Source: Clostridia bacterium
GTDB taxonomy: Bacteria > Bacillota > Clostridia > Oscillospirales > CAG-382
DNA: 64,000 nt
NCBI GenBank assembly: GCA_017561145.1
Contig: JAFZDO010000025.1
Span: 27,899-91,898, forward strand
Direction: 5' to 3'
The notes under the pieces were generated by a model. The model was not told where the DNA came from. It worked only from the letters and a program-made list of their open reading frames with translations, and did not search any database. This document shows, one piece after another, positions 15,541-23,315 of this stretch (position 1 is its first letter; each line of letters opens with the position of its first letter). A program made the translations under genes and the position numbers.

Positions 15541-16278
15541 TTAAATGAGATTGCCTTCGGTAACGACCTGACCGTTACCCTCGACAAAGGAAAGCTCGAT
15601 ATCCTCGCCGTTGCCCTCGACGTCTATCAAGCCGTCGCGCACAAGCTCGAGCAACGCCATAAATACGGCAACCGCCTCGCTTCTGCTGTGAACACCGGTG
15701 AAAAGGTCGATAAAGGTGCAGTTTCTTTTGCGCTCGAGATATTTCATAATATCCTGAGATTTTTCCTCGACCGAATAATATCTTTCTTCAATACGCTTGA
15801 AAAGCTCGGGCTCGCCGTCTGTCTTGCGCGCGGCAACACGGTCGGCAATACGGGCAAACGCCTCGGTAAGCAATTCAACCGCGTGGTCACGCGTGTAATC
15901 GCTCTTTTCAAGCTCGCTTGCGGGCTTTGTGAAGGTGTCGAAATGTCCTGCGCTTTGCAAACGCAAAAATTCCGCCGCCGCCTTTGCGCGTTGATGCTCA
16001 AGCAATGCATCGACAAGCTGTGCACGGGGGTCTTCGCTTTCTTCGGTACGGGGAAGGAGCATCTTGCTTTTAATAAGCATCAACTCCGCCGCCATAACGA
16101 CAAATTCGCTTGTGACCTCCATATCGAGCTTTCGCATTGCATCGAGATAGGCGATATACTGATCGCATATTTCGGCAATGGGAATATCGAAAATGTCTAT
16201 TTTGTGTTTGGAAATTAGCGCGAGCAGAAGGTCAAGAGGGCCTTCGTATTGCTCAACCTTTAAATTAAGGATTTCCAT
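15541..16278 (-). CDS. scpA: Segregation and condensation protein ScpA
   Basis: The kleisin subunit of the SMC-ScpA-ScpB complex, 245 residues. The N-terminal SMC-neck-binding domain shows YEGPLDLLLALISKHKIDIF and the helical VMAAELMLIKSKMLLP. The C-terminal winged helix (FIDLFTGVHSRSEAVAVFMALLEL) contacts the SMC head. Full length. It lies 20 bp after a site-2 protease gene, as in many Clostridia. smc itself is not in the window. Confidence 0.95.
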   Translation of the reverse strand: MEILNLKVEQYEGPLDLLLALISKHKIDIFDIPIAEICDQYIAYLDAMRKLDMEVTSEFVVMAAELMLIKSKMLLPRTEESEDPRAQLVDALLEHQRAKAAAEFLRLQSAGHFDTFTKPASELEKSDYTRDHAVELLTEAFARIADRVAARKTDGEPELFKRIEERYYSVEEKSQDIMKYLERKRNCTFIDLFTGVHSRSEAVAVFMALLELVRDGLIDVEGNGEDIELSFVEGNGQVVTEGNLI

Positions 16279-16298
16279 AAATCACCGTAATTATCCAA

Positions 16299-17015
16299 TT
16301 AAAATACAAAGCTGAATATCCAGTCTGCAAAATCAAATGAAATGCCGAAGAGAAACTCTCTGCCTACCGAAAGCGGCCAGAAGATGATTTGGGGAATGAT
16401 TTCCAATTTCGGTATATTTTCCAGAATAATAAGACCCAAAAAGATATAACGCGAATAATATCTAACCTTTGAATACTTTGCCGCCAAGCGGTTGGGAAGC
16501 AAGCACATAACCACGTTCGAGCCGTCAAGCGGGGGAAGCGGTATAAGGTTAAACAAGCCCAAGCCGAAATTGAAGATCGCCGAGTAATAAAACACCGACA
16601 GTATGGCTGTAACGGTCATATTTTCGATTTCGTTGGTTACAGCAATATAAACAACGAGCACGTAAAGCACCGTCGCAAAAAATCCGACGATAAAGTTTGT
16701 GAACGGTCCCGCCAACGAGGTAATGGCGAAATCACGGCGCGGCTTTTTGAAGTTGCGCGTCATAATAGGAACCGGCTTTGCCCAACCGAAGCCGACCAAA
16801 AGCATCATTATCGTGCCGAGAGGGTCAAGGTGATCGAGAGGGTTAAGCGAAAGCCGTCCGTCGGCTTTCGCTGTATGATCTCCGAGCTTATACGCGGCAA
16901 AGCCGTGCGCCCACTCGTGAAAGGTCAACGCAGGAAGAAGCGCAACGACCATTATAAGCAGCTGAAGTAAAATTTCGCTGAACGAGCCGCCGCCGTATAT
17001 AATGTCCAATAACAT
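16299..17015 (-). CDS. Site-2 protease family membrane metallopeptidase (M50)
   Basis: A 238-residue integral membrane protein with about five or six hydrophobic segments. The zinc motif HEWAHG (HExxH) lies in the first third and the third ligand in NLIPLPPLDGSNV (the NxxPxxxLDG motif). No PDZ domain is present, so it is the short YwhC/YydH-like type rather than RseP/RasP. These proteases cut within membranes, but the substrate of this clade is unknown. Its position just before scpA-scpB is a recurring Clostridia arrangement. Confidence 0.9.
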   Translation of the reverse strand: MLLDIIYGGGSFSEILLQLLIMVVALLPALTFHEWAHGFAAYKLGDHTAKADGRLSLNPLDHLDPLGTIMMLLVGFGWAKPVPIMTRNFKKPRRDFAITSLAGPFTNFIVGFFATVLYVLVVYIAVTNEIENMTVTAILSVFYYSAIFNFGLGLFNLIPLPPLDGSNVVMCLLPNRLAAKYSKVRYYSRYIFLGLIILENIPKLEIIPQIIFWPLSVGREFLFGISFDFADWIFSFVF

Positions 17016-17049
17016 TAAAAATCAGTCCTTTTTAAAATGCAATAGGGGT

Positions 17050-18681
17050 TTATTTAAGAGTGATCATCGATTTTTCCCACATATCGGGAGCTTCATAGCC
17101 CATCATGGTAACGACGGTTGCGGCAACGTTTGCAAGGCCGTAATCGCCGTCGATGCATTCGTATTTATCGCTGTAGAAATTATCGTAAATATAGCAGGGA
17201 ACGGGGTTTAGGGTGTGGCTGGTCTTTGCCTTCTTGCTGCCGTCCTTGTTGGTCTTTGCAAGACCGGATTTCTTGTCGATCTCGTACATTTCATCGGCAT
17301 TGCCGTGGTCTGCGGTGATGATCGCAATACCCTTTACCTCGTCGACTGCCTTAAGAATTCTTGCAAGGCAAACGTCAAGTGCTTCAACCGAGATCTTAGC
17401 CGCGATGAACGAGCCGGTGTGGCCGACCATATCGCCGTTGGGGAAGTTAACACGGAGCGCATCGTAATTGCCGCTCTTGATCTTTTCGATAAGAATATCG
17501 GTGATCTCGGCACACTTCATCCAGGGACGCTGCTCGAAGGGAACTACGTCGGAGGGAACCTCGATATATTCTTCCAATTCCTCGCTGAACTTGCCGCTTC
17601 TGTTGCCGTTCCAGAAATAGGTAACGTGACCGTATTTTTGGGTTTCGGAAATTGCGAGCTGACGAACGCCCTTGTTTACAAGGAATTCGCCCATAGTGTT
17701 GCTGATCTCGGGAGGAGAAACGAGATATCTGGAGGGGATGTGAGCATCTCCGTCATATTCAAGCATACCTGCGTAAACTACGCTGGGAACACGCTTGCGG
17801 TCGAACTTGTCAAAGTCTGCGCCTGCTTCAAAGGTCTTGCTAATTTCAATAGCGCGGTCACCGCGGAAGTTGAAGAATACAACGCTGTCGCCATCCTCGA
17901 TGGTGCCGACGGGCTTGCCGTCGCGTGCGATAACGAAGGGTGCGAGATCCTGGTCGATAGCGCCGGTTTCGTTTCTTAAGGTGGTGATAGCTTCTTCGGC
18001 GGAAGCGAAAAGTCTGCCTTCGCCGAGCACGTGGGTAGCCCAGCCCTCTTCAACCATTGCCCAGTTTGCTTCATATCTGTCCATGGTGATGACCATTCTG
18101 CCACCGCCCGATGCGATGCAAACGTCGAAATTATCGTCGCGGAGCTCGCTTAAGAATTCTTCGAAGGGGCAAACATAATCAAGCGCACTGGTTTCGCCGA
18201 CGTCACGGCCGTCAAGAAGAATGTGGATACGAACCTTGCTGAGTCCTTCTTCCTTAGCGCGTACCACCATTGCCTTTAAATGGTCGATGTGAGAGTGAAC
18301 GTTACCGTCCGAGAAAAGACCAAGGAAGTGAAGCGTGCTGTTTTTAGCGTTGTCAACGATCTGCTTCCAGGAATCGCTTGCGAACATTCTGCCGGTTTCG
18401 ATAGCTTCGGAAACGAGCTTTGCGCCCTGAGCGAAGACCTGACCTGCGCCGAGCGCGTTATGGCCAACCTCGGAGTTGCCCATATCGTCGTCGGAGGGAA
18501 GACCTACTGCGGTGCCGTGTGCCTTAAGGCTGAAGCAGGGATATTTTGCGGCAAGCATATCGAGCGTGGGGGTGTCAGCCGCTTTGATGGCGTTGCCCTC
18601 CTCACGTGCGCAAATGCCGATGCCGTCCATTACAATTGTGATAACAGGGCGCTTTTCTGCGCCGAAAATTCCGTTAGACAT
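17050..18681 (-). CDS. gpmI: 2,3-bisphosphoglycerate-independent phosphoglycerate mutase
   Basis: A 543-residue alkaline-phosphatase-superfamily enzyme interconverting 3- and 2-phosphoglycerate in glycolysis. Metal ligands are seen in IVMDGIGI (first Asp), DDDMGNSEVGHNALGAG (nucleophile Ser), and the C-terminal NFPNGDMVGHTG and ITADHGNADEM blocks. The inserted phosphatase-interrupting domain (HSHIDHLKAM, LDGRDV) is complete. It heads an apparent operon with the M50 protease, scpA, scpB and gerW. AGAGGTAAA precedes the start. Mn-dependent activity is pH sensitive in spore formers, which fits a link with gerW, but that is inference. Confidence 0.96.
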   Translation of the reverse strand: MSNGIFGAEKRPVITIVMDGIGICAREEGNAIKAADTPTLDMLAAKYPCFSLKAHGTAVGLPSDDDMGNSEVGHNALGAGQVFAQGAKLVSEAIETGRMFASDSWKQIVDNAKNSTLHFLGLFSDGNVHSHIDHLKAMVVRAKEEGLSKVRIHILLDGRDVGETSALDYVCPFEEFLSELRDDNFDVCIASGGGRMVITMDRYEANWAMVEEGWATHVLGEGRLFASAEEAITTLRNETGAIDQDLAPFVIARDGKPVGTIEDGDSVVFFNFRGDRAIEISKTFEAGADFDKFDRKRVPSVVYAGMLEYDGDAHIPSRYLVSPPEISNTMGEFLVNKGVRQLAISETQKYGHVTYFWNGNRSGKFSEELEEYIEVPSDVVPFEQRPWMKCAEITDILIEKIKSGNYDALRVNFPNGDMVGHTGSFIAAKISVEALDVCLARILKAVDEVKGIAIITADHGNADEMYEIDKKSGLAKTNKDGSKKAKTSHTLNPVPCYIYDNFYSDKYECIDGDYGLANVAATVVTMMGYEAPDMWEKSMITLK

Positions 18682-18724
18682 AAAAATTTACCTCTTGGTT
18701 TTAAAAATATATTTTAACAGATTA

Positions 18725-18753
18725 ATTATAGCGAAAAAATGTTGATTTTTCAA
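18725..18753 (-). promoter_or_regulatory. Promoter of the gpmI operon
   Basis: Minus-strand TTGAAA, 17 bp, TATAAT. Confidence 0.75.
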
Positions 18754-18785
18754 GTGTTTTTTGCAATTATTTTGCAACTATATAT

Positions 18786-18814
18786 TTGACAACAGCGGTA
18801 AAAGATGATATAAT
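18786..18814 (+). promoter_or_regulatory. Consensus promoter of the nusB operon
   Basis: TTGACA, 17 bp, TATAAT, with TG one base before the -10 box; a perfect housekeeping-sigma promoter, divergent from the gpmI promoter. Confidence 0.88.
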
Positions 18815-18853
18815 AACGTGATTTACTATGTACACATATACGAGGTAATGAAT

Positions 18854-19342
18854 ATGACAAGACGTGAATCGCGCGAGGTCGCAATAACTCTGCTTTTTGA
18901 ACGCAGCTTTGATTACGATCGCACCGCAGAAGAAATTATGGAATCGGCAGTTGCCGAACGCGATATCAAGATAAGCGAATTTGCCCGTCAGCTTTTTATC
19001 CGTGCGGATGAAAACCTTGGCGACATCAACGAAAAGATCGAGCGCTGCACAGATAATTGGCGCCTTGACAGAATCGATCGCGTTTCGCTTACCGTTCTTC
19101 GCATTGCGGCGTGCGAAATAGATTATTTCCCCGAAATTCCTGTTGAGATCACCGTTAACGAGGCGCTTGAATTGGCGCGTCATTTCGGCGAGGAGGAATC
19201 TGTCGGCTTTATCCACGGCGTGCTTGGAAAATATGCAAAGGGCGTCGAAAAGCCTCTTGCAAAGAAAAAGCCGCTTGAAGCAGAGTCCGAAGAAGACAGC
19301 GAAGAAATTATCATGTCCGCTTCGGGAGAAGATGCCGAATGA
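18854..19342 (+). CDS. nusB: Transcription antitermination factor NusB
   Basis: A 162-residue NusB. It binds boxA RNA with S10 (NusE) during rRNA antitermination. The all-helical fold is indicated by MTRRESREVAITLLFERSF at the start, FIRADENLGDINEKIERCT, and the signature LRIAACEIDYFPEIPVEITV then LARHFGEEESVGFIHGVLG. A Lys/Glu-rich tail of about 30 residues follows the domain. Three ATGs are in frame; I chose the third because GAGGT then lies 8 bp upstream. ATGA overlap with xseA. Confidence 0.95.
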   Translation: MTRRESREVAITLLFERSFDYDRTAEEIMESAVAERDIKISEFARQLFIRADENLGDINEKIERCTDNWRLDRIDRVSLTVLRIAACEIDYFPEIPVEITVNEALELARHFGEEESVGFIHGVLGKYAKGVEKPLAKKKPLEAESEEDSEEIIMSASGEDAE

Positions 19343-20538
19343 ACGGTCAGACCGTAAAAACCATTACCGTTGAGCAATTAAACACATATATAAAGGATTA
19401 CCTTTCCACCTCTCCGCTGCTTAACAAGGTCGTTGTTAAGGGCGAGCTTTCGAACGTGCGCGTTTACGGCGGAAGCGGCCATATTTATTTCACCCTCAAG
19501 GATGAAAATTCCGCGATCCCCGCAACGATGTTCGGCGGTGCTTCGAAATTGAAGTTCAAGCCCGAAAACGGCATGAAGGTCGTTTGTACCGGCAGAGTTG
19601 CGGTTTTCGTGCGCGACGGACAGTACCGTCTTTATGCCGAGGAGATGGAGCCCGACGGAATCGGTTCGCTTTATATCGCCTTCGAGCAATTAAAGGCAAA
19701 GCTGCAAAAGGAAGGCCTTTTTGCGCCCGAGCATAAGAAAAGGATACCGAAAATTCCCTTTTCGGTCGGCATAATCACCGCTCCGGGCGGTGCGGCAGTG
19801 CAGGATATGATAAACGTATCGCGCCGCCGTTTTCCTGCCGTTAAGCTTTATCTTTATCCCTCGTTGGTACAAGGACCGTCGGCGCCCGCACAGCTTATAA
19901 ATGCGTTGAAAAATCTTGATGAATCGGGCCTTTGCGACGTTATTATCATCGGCCGCGGCGGCGGAAGCACCGAGGACCTTTGGTGCTTTAACGATGAAGG
20001 CCTTGCGCACGCCGTTTATGAATGCAAAACGCCGATAATTTCGGCGGTCGGACACGAAACCGATTTTACAATATGCGATTTTGTGGCAGATCTTCGCGCT
20101 CCCACTCCGAGCGCGGCGGCAGAGCTTGCCGTACCCGACGTGCGCGATCTGAAAAAACAGTTCGAAAACGTACAAAGCCGCCTTGTAAACACCCTTTCCG
20201 CAAGAACCGATTATTTGCGCCAGCGCCTGCTTACCTTGTCGCAGCGCCCCGTTCTTCAAAGTCCGCAAAGCTATTTTGACGACAGACGTATGGCGGTCGC
20301 AAGGGACGAGGAAAGATTGTATCAGCTTGTCGGCAACCGTATCGAGCGTGAACGGATGAAGCTATTCGCGCAGAACGAAAAATTAAACAGCTTGAACCCT
20401 CTTTCGGTGTTGGGACGCGGATTTTCGGTTGCCTTCGGCGAAGACGGCAAGGCGATAAGAAGCGTTGACGAATTACCCGAGGGAACGGAATTTGAGCTTT
20501 TACTTAAAGACGGCAAAAAGAAAGCGATAGCTAAATAA
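19339..20538 (+). CDS. xseA: Exodeoxyribonuclease VII large subunit
   Basis: A 399-residue catalytic subunit of exonuclease VII, which degrades single-stranded DNA. The N-terminal OB fold (VKGELSNVRVYGGSGHIYF) is followed by the catalytic domain with GIITAPGGAAVQD, IIIGRGGGSTEDLW and VGHETDFTICDFVADLRAPT, then a coiled coil and a short C-terminal barrel. It is somewhat shorter than the E. coli protein. The small subunit gene xseB, usually directly downstream, is not present here: only 22 bp precede hslO. Confidence 0.95.
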   Translation: MNGQTVKTITVEQLNTYIKDYLSTSPLLNKVVVKGELSNVRVYGGSGHIYFTLKDENSAIPATMFGGASKLKFKPENGMKVVCTGRVAVFVRDGQYRLYAEEMEPDGIGSLYIAFEQLKAKLQKEGLFAPEHKKRIPKIPFSVGIITAPGGAAVQDMINVSRRRFPAVKLYLYPSLVQGPSAPAQLINALKNLDESGLCDVIIIGRGGGSTEDLWCFNDEGLAHAVYECKTPIISAVGHETDFTICDFVADLRAPTPSAAAELAVPDVRDLKKQFENVQSRLVNTLSARTDYLRQRLLTLSQRPVLQSPQSYFDDRRMAVARDEERLYQLVGNRIERERMKLFAQNEKLNSLNPLSVLGRGFSVAFGEDGKAIRSVDELPEGTEFELLLKDGKKKAIAK

Positions 20539-20560
20539 ATTAAAAGAAGAAGTTGTTGAT

Positions 20561-21451
20561 ATGGCAAGAATTTTAAGAGCAATGACAAAGGACGGCTCGG
20601 CAAGAGCCATTTTATTGGACGGCCGCGATATCGTTGAGCGCGCACGTCAGATACACAACACCACCCCCGTTGCAACCGCGGCGTTGGGCAGAACTCTGCT
20701 TGCGACATCGCTTGCGGGCTCGATGCTCGGCGAAAAGGAAGACGTTATAACCATCCGTTTTAAGGGTGACGGCGTTGGCGGAAGTGTTGTTGCAACGAGT
20801 GACTGGTGCGGCAACGTGCGCGGATTTATCCAGAACCCCTCTGCCGATCTGCCTCTTCGCGCCGACGGAAAATTGGACGTTGGCGGCTGTATCGGTCAGG
20901 GCGAGCTTTATATCCTCCGCGATGCGGGCGGAAGCGAACCTTACGTTGGTATTTCAAAAATCCAAACCGGCGAGGTCGGTGACGATATTGCATATTATTA
21001 TGCAACGAGCGAGCAGATCCCCACGGTTTGCGCTTTGGGTGTGCTTGTCGACAGAGATTATACCGTTCTTCGCGCAGGCGGTGCACTTATTCAGCTTCTT
21101 CCTTTCTATGACGATGAGGTTGCCGAAAAATTAGAGCAAAACGCGGCAAAAATGCGCCCCGTTACAAAAATTCTTTCGGAGGGCACTCTCGAGGACGTGC
21201 TTGCCGAGGTGCTCGACGGCATTGAATATGACCTTTTCGACGAGATCGAATGCGAATATAAATGCGCCTGCAGCCGTGAAAAGACCGATAACGCGCTTAT
21301 CTCGCTTGGCACAAAGGAATTGACCGATATGATCGAAAACGGCGAAGACGTTACCGAAATGACCTGCAGCTTCTGCGATGCCGTTTATAAATATTCGAAA
21401 AGTGATTTAAAGCATCTGCTTAAAATCGTTGAGAAAAACAATGAAAAATAA
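20561..21451 (+). CDS. hslO: Redox-regulated chaperone Hsp33
   Basis: A 296-residue holdase chaperone that is activated by oxidation. The N-terminal domain shows TVATAALGRTLLATSL and GNVRGFIQNP. The C-terminal redox switch keeps all four zinc cysteines: CAC near residue 232 and CSFC near residue 267. An internal linker between the domains is present, so the switch should work. It sits between xseA and a short-chain dehydrogenase, overlapping the latter by 11 bp. Confidence 0.95.
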   Translation: MARILRAMTKDGSARAILLDGRDIVERARQIHNTTPVATAALGRTLLATSLAGSMLGEKEDVITIRFKGDGVGGSVVATSDWCGNVRGFIQNPSADLPLRADGKLDVGGCIGQGELYILRDAGGSEPYVGISKIQTGEVGDDIAYYYATSEQIPTVCALGVLVDRDYTVLRAGGALIQLLPFYDDEVAEKLEQNAAKMRPVTKILSEGTLEDVLAEVLDGIEYDLFDEIECEYKCACSREKTDNALISLGTKELTDMIENGEDVTEMTCSFCDAVYKYSKSDLKHLLKIVEKNNEK

Positions 21452-22160
21452 TATTAAAACCGCACTTGTTACGGGCGGCGCAAGAGGTATTGGCGAAGCG
21501 ATATGCCGTGCGCTCTCGCGCGAGGGATTTTATCTGTATATCCATTGCAACCAAAGTATTGATACGGCGAAATCGCTTTGCGAGGAGCTTGGCAACGCCG
21601 AATATATTTCTGCAGATTTGACCGATCCCGAATCGGTAAAAATGCTTGCCGAGAAATGTGCCGACGTTGACGTTTTGGTCAACAACGCAGGCACTGCGCT
21701 TGTTTTTCCGTTTGACGCGATCAGCGATGAAGCGGCAAGAAAAATGTACGAGATCAATCTTTTTGCCCCGATAAATCTTGCAAGAAGGCTTTTGCCGAAT
21801 ATGATCAGCCGCAAAAGCGGTGTGATAATCAATATTTCATCGATATTCGGCGAGGTCGGCGGAAGCTGCGAGGTCGATTATTCCGCCGCAAAGTCGGGTA
21901 TCATCGGCTTTACAAAGGCGCTTGCCAAGGAGGTCGGACCTGCAGGCATTCGTGTGAACTGCGTTTGCCCCGGCATTATCGATACCGATATGAACGGCGA
22001 CCTTACATTTGAGGATATCGATTCGCTTTGCGATGAAATTCCGCTTGGCAGAATGGGCGAACCCGACGAGGTTGCAGAATGTGTGGCGTTTCTGGCGTCC
22101 GACAAGGCGAAATACATTACGGGAAGCGTTTTTGATATAAACGGCGGTTGGCAGGGATAG
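21441..22160 (+). CDS. SDR family oxidoreductase (FabG-like)
   Basis: A 239-residue classical short-chain dehydrogenase. Cofactor binding is TGGARGIGEAI near residue 10, the NNAG motif lies near 84, and the catalytic Ser-Tyr-Lys appear in ISSIFGEVG and DYSAAKSG. The C-terminal FLASDKAKYITGSVFDINGG block is typical of 3-oxoacyl-ACP reductases such as FabG. As no fatty-acid genes are nearby, the substrate is uncertain. The ATG lies inside the end of hslO. A partial repeat element starts at its stop codon. Confidence 0.88.
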   Translation: MKNNIKTALVTGGARGIGEAICRALSREGFYLYIHCNQSIDTAKSLCEELGNAEYISADLTDPESVKMLAEKCADVDVLVNNAGTALVFPFDAISDEAARKMYEINLFAPINLARRLLPNMISRKSGVIINISSIFGEVGGSCEVDYSAAKSGIIGFTKALAKEVGPAGIRVNCVCPGIIDTDMNGDLTFEDIDSLCDEIPLGRMGEPDEVAECVAFLASDKAKYITGSVFDINGGWQG

Positions 22161-22200
22161 CGCTACGCTCTCGACACAAAAATCCAAGGATTTTCTTGTT
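22157..22200 (+). repeat. Repeat element fragment, copy D (5' hairpin only)
   Basis: ACGCTCTCGACACAAAA, the same 5' block as copy B, begins at the SDR stop codon. It is followed by hairpin AAAATCC/GGATTTT with the family's AA loop (22179-22194). The middle stem and 3' hairpin are absent; the dut ribosome site follows at once. Confidence 0.65.
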
Positions 22201-22217
22201 CCGACAAGGAGTAAATT

Positions 22218-22688
22218 ATGAACCGTATTGCAAAGTTTTATAAGGTGTCCGAAGCGCAATTTAACCGCGAGGGCTACGAAAATATAACCCTTCCGCGCCG
22301 CGCAACGGCGGGCTCGGCAGGTTATGATTTTATCGCGCCTTATGATTTTTCGCTTGACGTGGGCGAGGAGATCGTTATTGATACCGGCATCCGTGCGAAA
22401 ATTGCCGACGGTTGGGTTTTGGTAATACTTCCGCGATCGGGCTCGGGATTTAAATACGGCGTCCGCCTTGCGAACACTGCAGGCGTTATCGATTCTGATT
22501 ATTTCAACGCCGATAACGAGGGACATATTAAAATCAAGCTTGTCGGCGGAAGTAAAACCTATACCGTAAAAGCGGGCGACGCTTTTGCACAAGGCATATT
22601 TCTTCCTTACGGCATTACCGAGGACGATGATTGTGCCGAGGAACGCCACGGCGGGTTTGGAAGCACGGATAACCCCCGAAGTCGCTAA
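22218..22688 (+). CDS. dut: Deoxyuridine 5'-triphosphate nucleotidohydrolase
   Basis: A 156-residue trimeric dUTPase that hydrolyses dUTP to dUMP and pyrophosphate. All five motifs are visible: ATAGSAGYDF, PRSGSGFKYGV, ANTAGVIDSDYF, the motif with IKLVGG and AFAQGIFLPYG, and the C-terminal HGGFGST arm. The last six residues after GST (DNPRSR) have no family counterpart and the stop codon lies in the start of repeat copy C, so the 3' end may have been changed by the element. CAAGGAG precedes the ATG. Confidence 0.93.
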   Translation: MNRIAKFYKVSEAQFNREGYENITLPRRATAGSAGYDFIAPYDFSLDVGEEIVIDTGIRAKIADGWVLVILPRSGSGFKYGVRLANTAGVIDSDYFNADNEGHIKIKLVGGSKTYTVKAGDAFAQGIFLPYGITEDDDCAEERHGGFGSTDNPRSR

Positions 22689-22857
22689 CGCTCTCCCCAA
22701 AAAATCTAAAGATTTTTTAGGGACCCCATAGTCGCTTCGCTCCGTTTGGATGTTCGTGCGCTCGCGCCAACCTTGTGCGCGCCTTCGGCTTGTCCAAGGT
22801 TGCGAACATCGAAGGTATAAAAATCGACGCACATGTCGCCGATTTTTATAGAATAAT
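22681..22857 (+). repeat. Structured repeat element, copy C
   Basis: The order is ACGCTCTC block, 5' hairpin AAAAAATCT/AGATTTTTT with AA loop (22699-22718) plus a CCC/GGG base, middle stem GATGTTCG/CGAACATC (22749-22756 with 22803-22810) enclosing AACCTTG/CAAGGTT and CGCTCGCGC, the block AGGTATA, and the 3' hairpin ATAAAAATCG/CGATTTTTAT (22817-22849) with loop CACATGT. Arms differ from copy A but the loop is identical. With copy D it flanks dut on both sides. Confidence 0.8.
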
Positions 22858-22968
22858 TAATTGTATTTATATTGAAAATTTATATTAAAAAGTTTTGAAG
22901 AGAGCGCGAGAGTGGCTTTTTCAAAAGACACTTTCGCATAAACAGAAAAAATATATTAAGGTGAAAGA

Positions 22969-23271
22969 ATGATTACGACAAAACAAAGAGCATATCTTCG
23001 CTCGCTTGCAAACACAATAGAGCCGACAACTCAAATCGGCAAATTCGGTATTGGCGAAACGCTTATCGAAACGGTCGAAAAAGCGCTTGAGGCGCACGAG
23101 CTTATAAAGCTTACCGTTCTCGAAACCTGCCCCGAATCGCCCAAGGAAGCAATGGTTTCGCTCTGCGAGGCGCTTAATTGCGAAGCGGTTCAGGTCATCG
23201 GCAGAAAGGTTGTCATCTACCGTCAATCGAGCAAGCCCGAAAACCGCAAGATAGTATTACCGAGAAAATAA
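22969..23271 (+). CDS. yhbY: YhbY-family ribosome-assembly RNA-binding protein
   Basis: A 100-residue single CRM domain. The family associates with pre-50S ribosomal particles. The start TTKQRAYLRSLANTIEPTTQIGKFGI is diagnostic, and the usual GLT/GxxxxxT-like loop is followed by HELIKLTVLE and VQVIGRKVVIYRQS. It is the last gene of the nusB cluster, separated from dut by repeat copy C, and ends at a strong terminator. AAGGTGAAAG precedes the ATG. Confidence 0.93.
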   Translation: MITTKQRAYLRSLANTIEPTTQIGKFGIGETLIETVEKALEAHELIKLTVLETCPESPKEAMVSLCEALNCEAVQVIGRKVVIYRQSSKPENRKIVLPRK

Positions 23272-23278
23272 AAGAAAG

Positions 23279-23306
23279 AGCTGTGCAATCCTAAAATTGC
23301 ACAGCT
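23279..23306. terminator. Bidirectional terminator, yhbY / XRE regulator
   Basis: An 11-bp stem (AGCTGTGCAAT / ATTGCACAGCT, loop CCTAAA) followed by T7 on the plus strand and CTTTCTTTTATTTT on the minus strand. Confidence 0.9.
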
Positions 23307-23315
23307 TTTTTTGTT

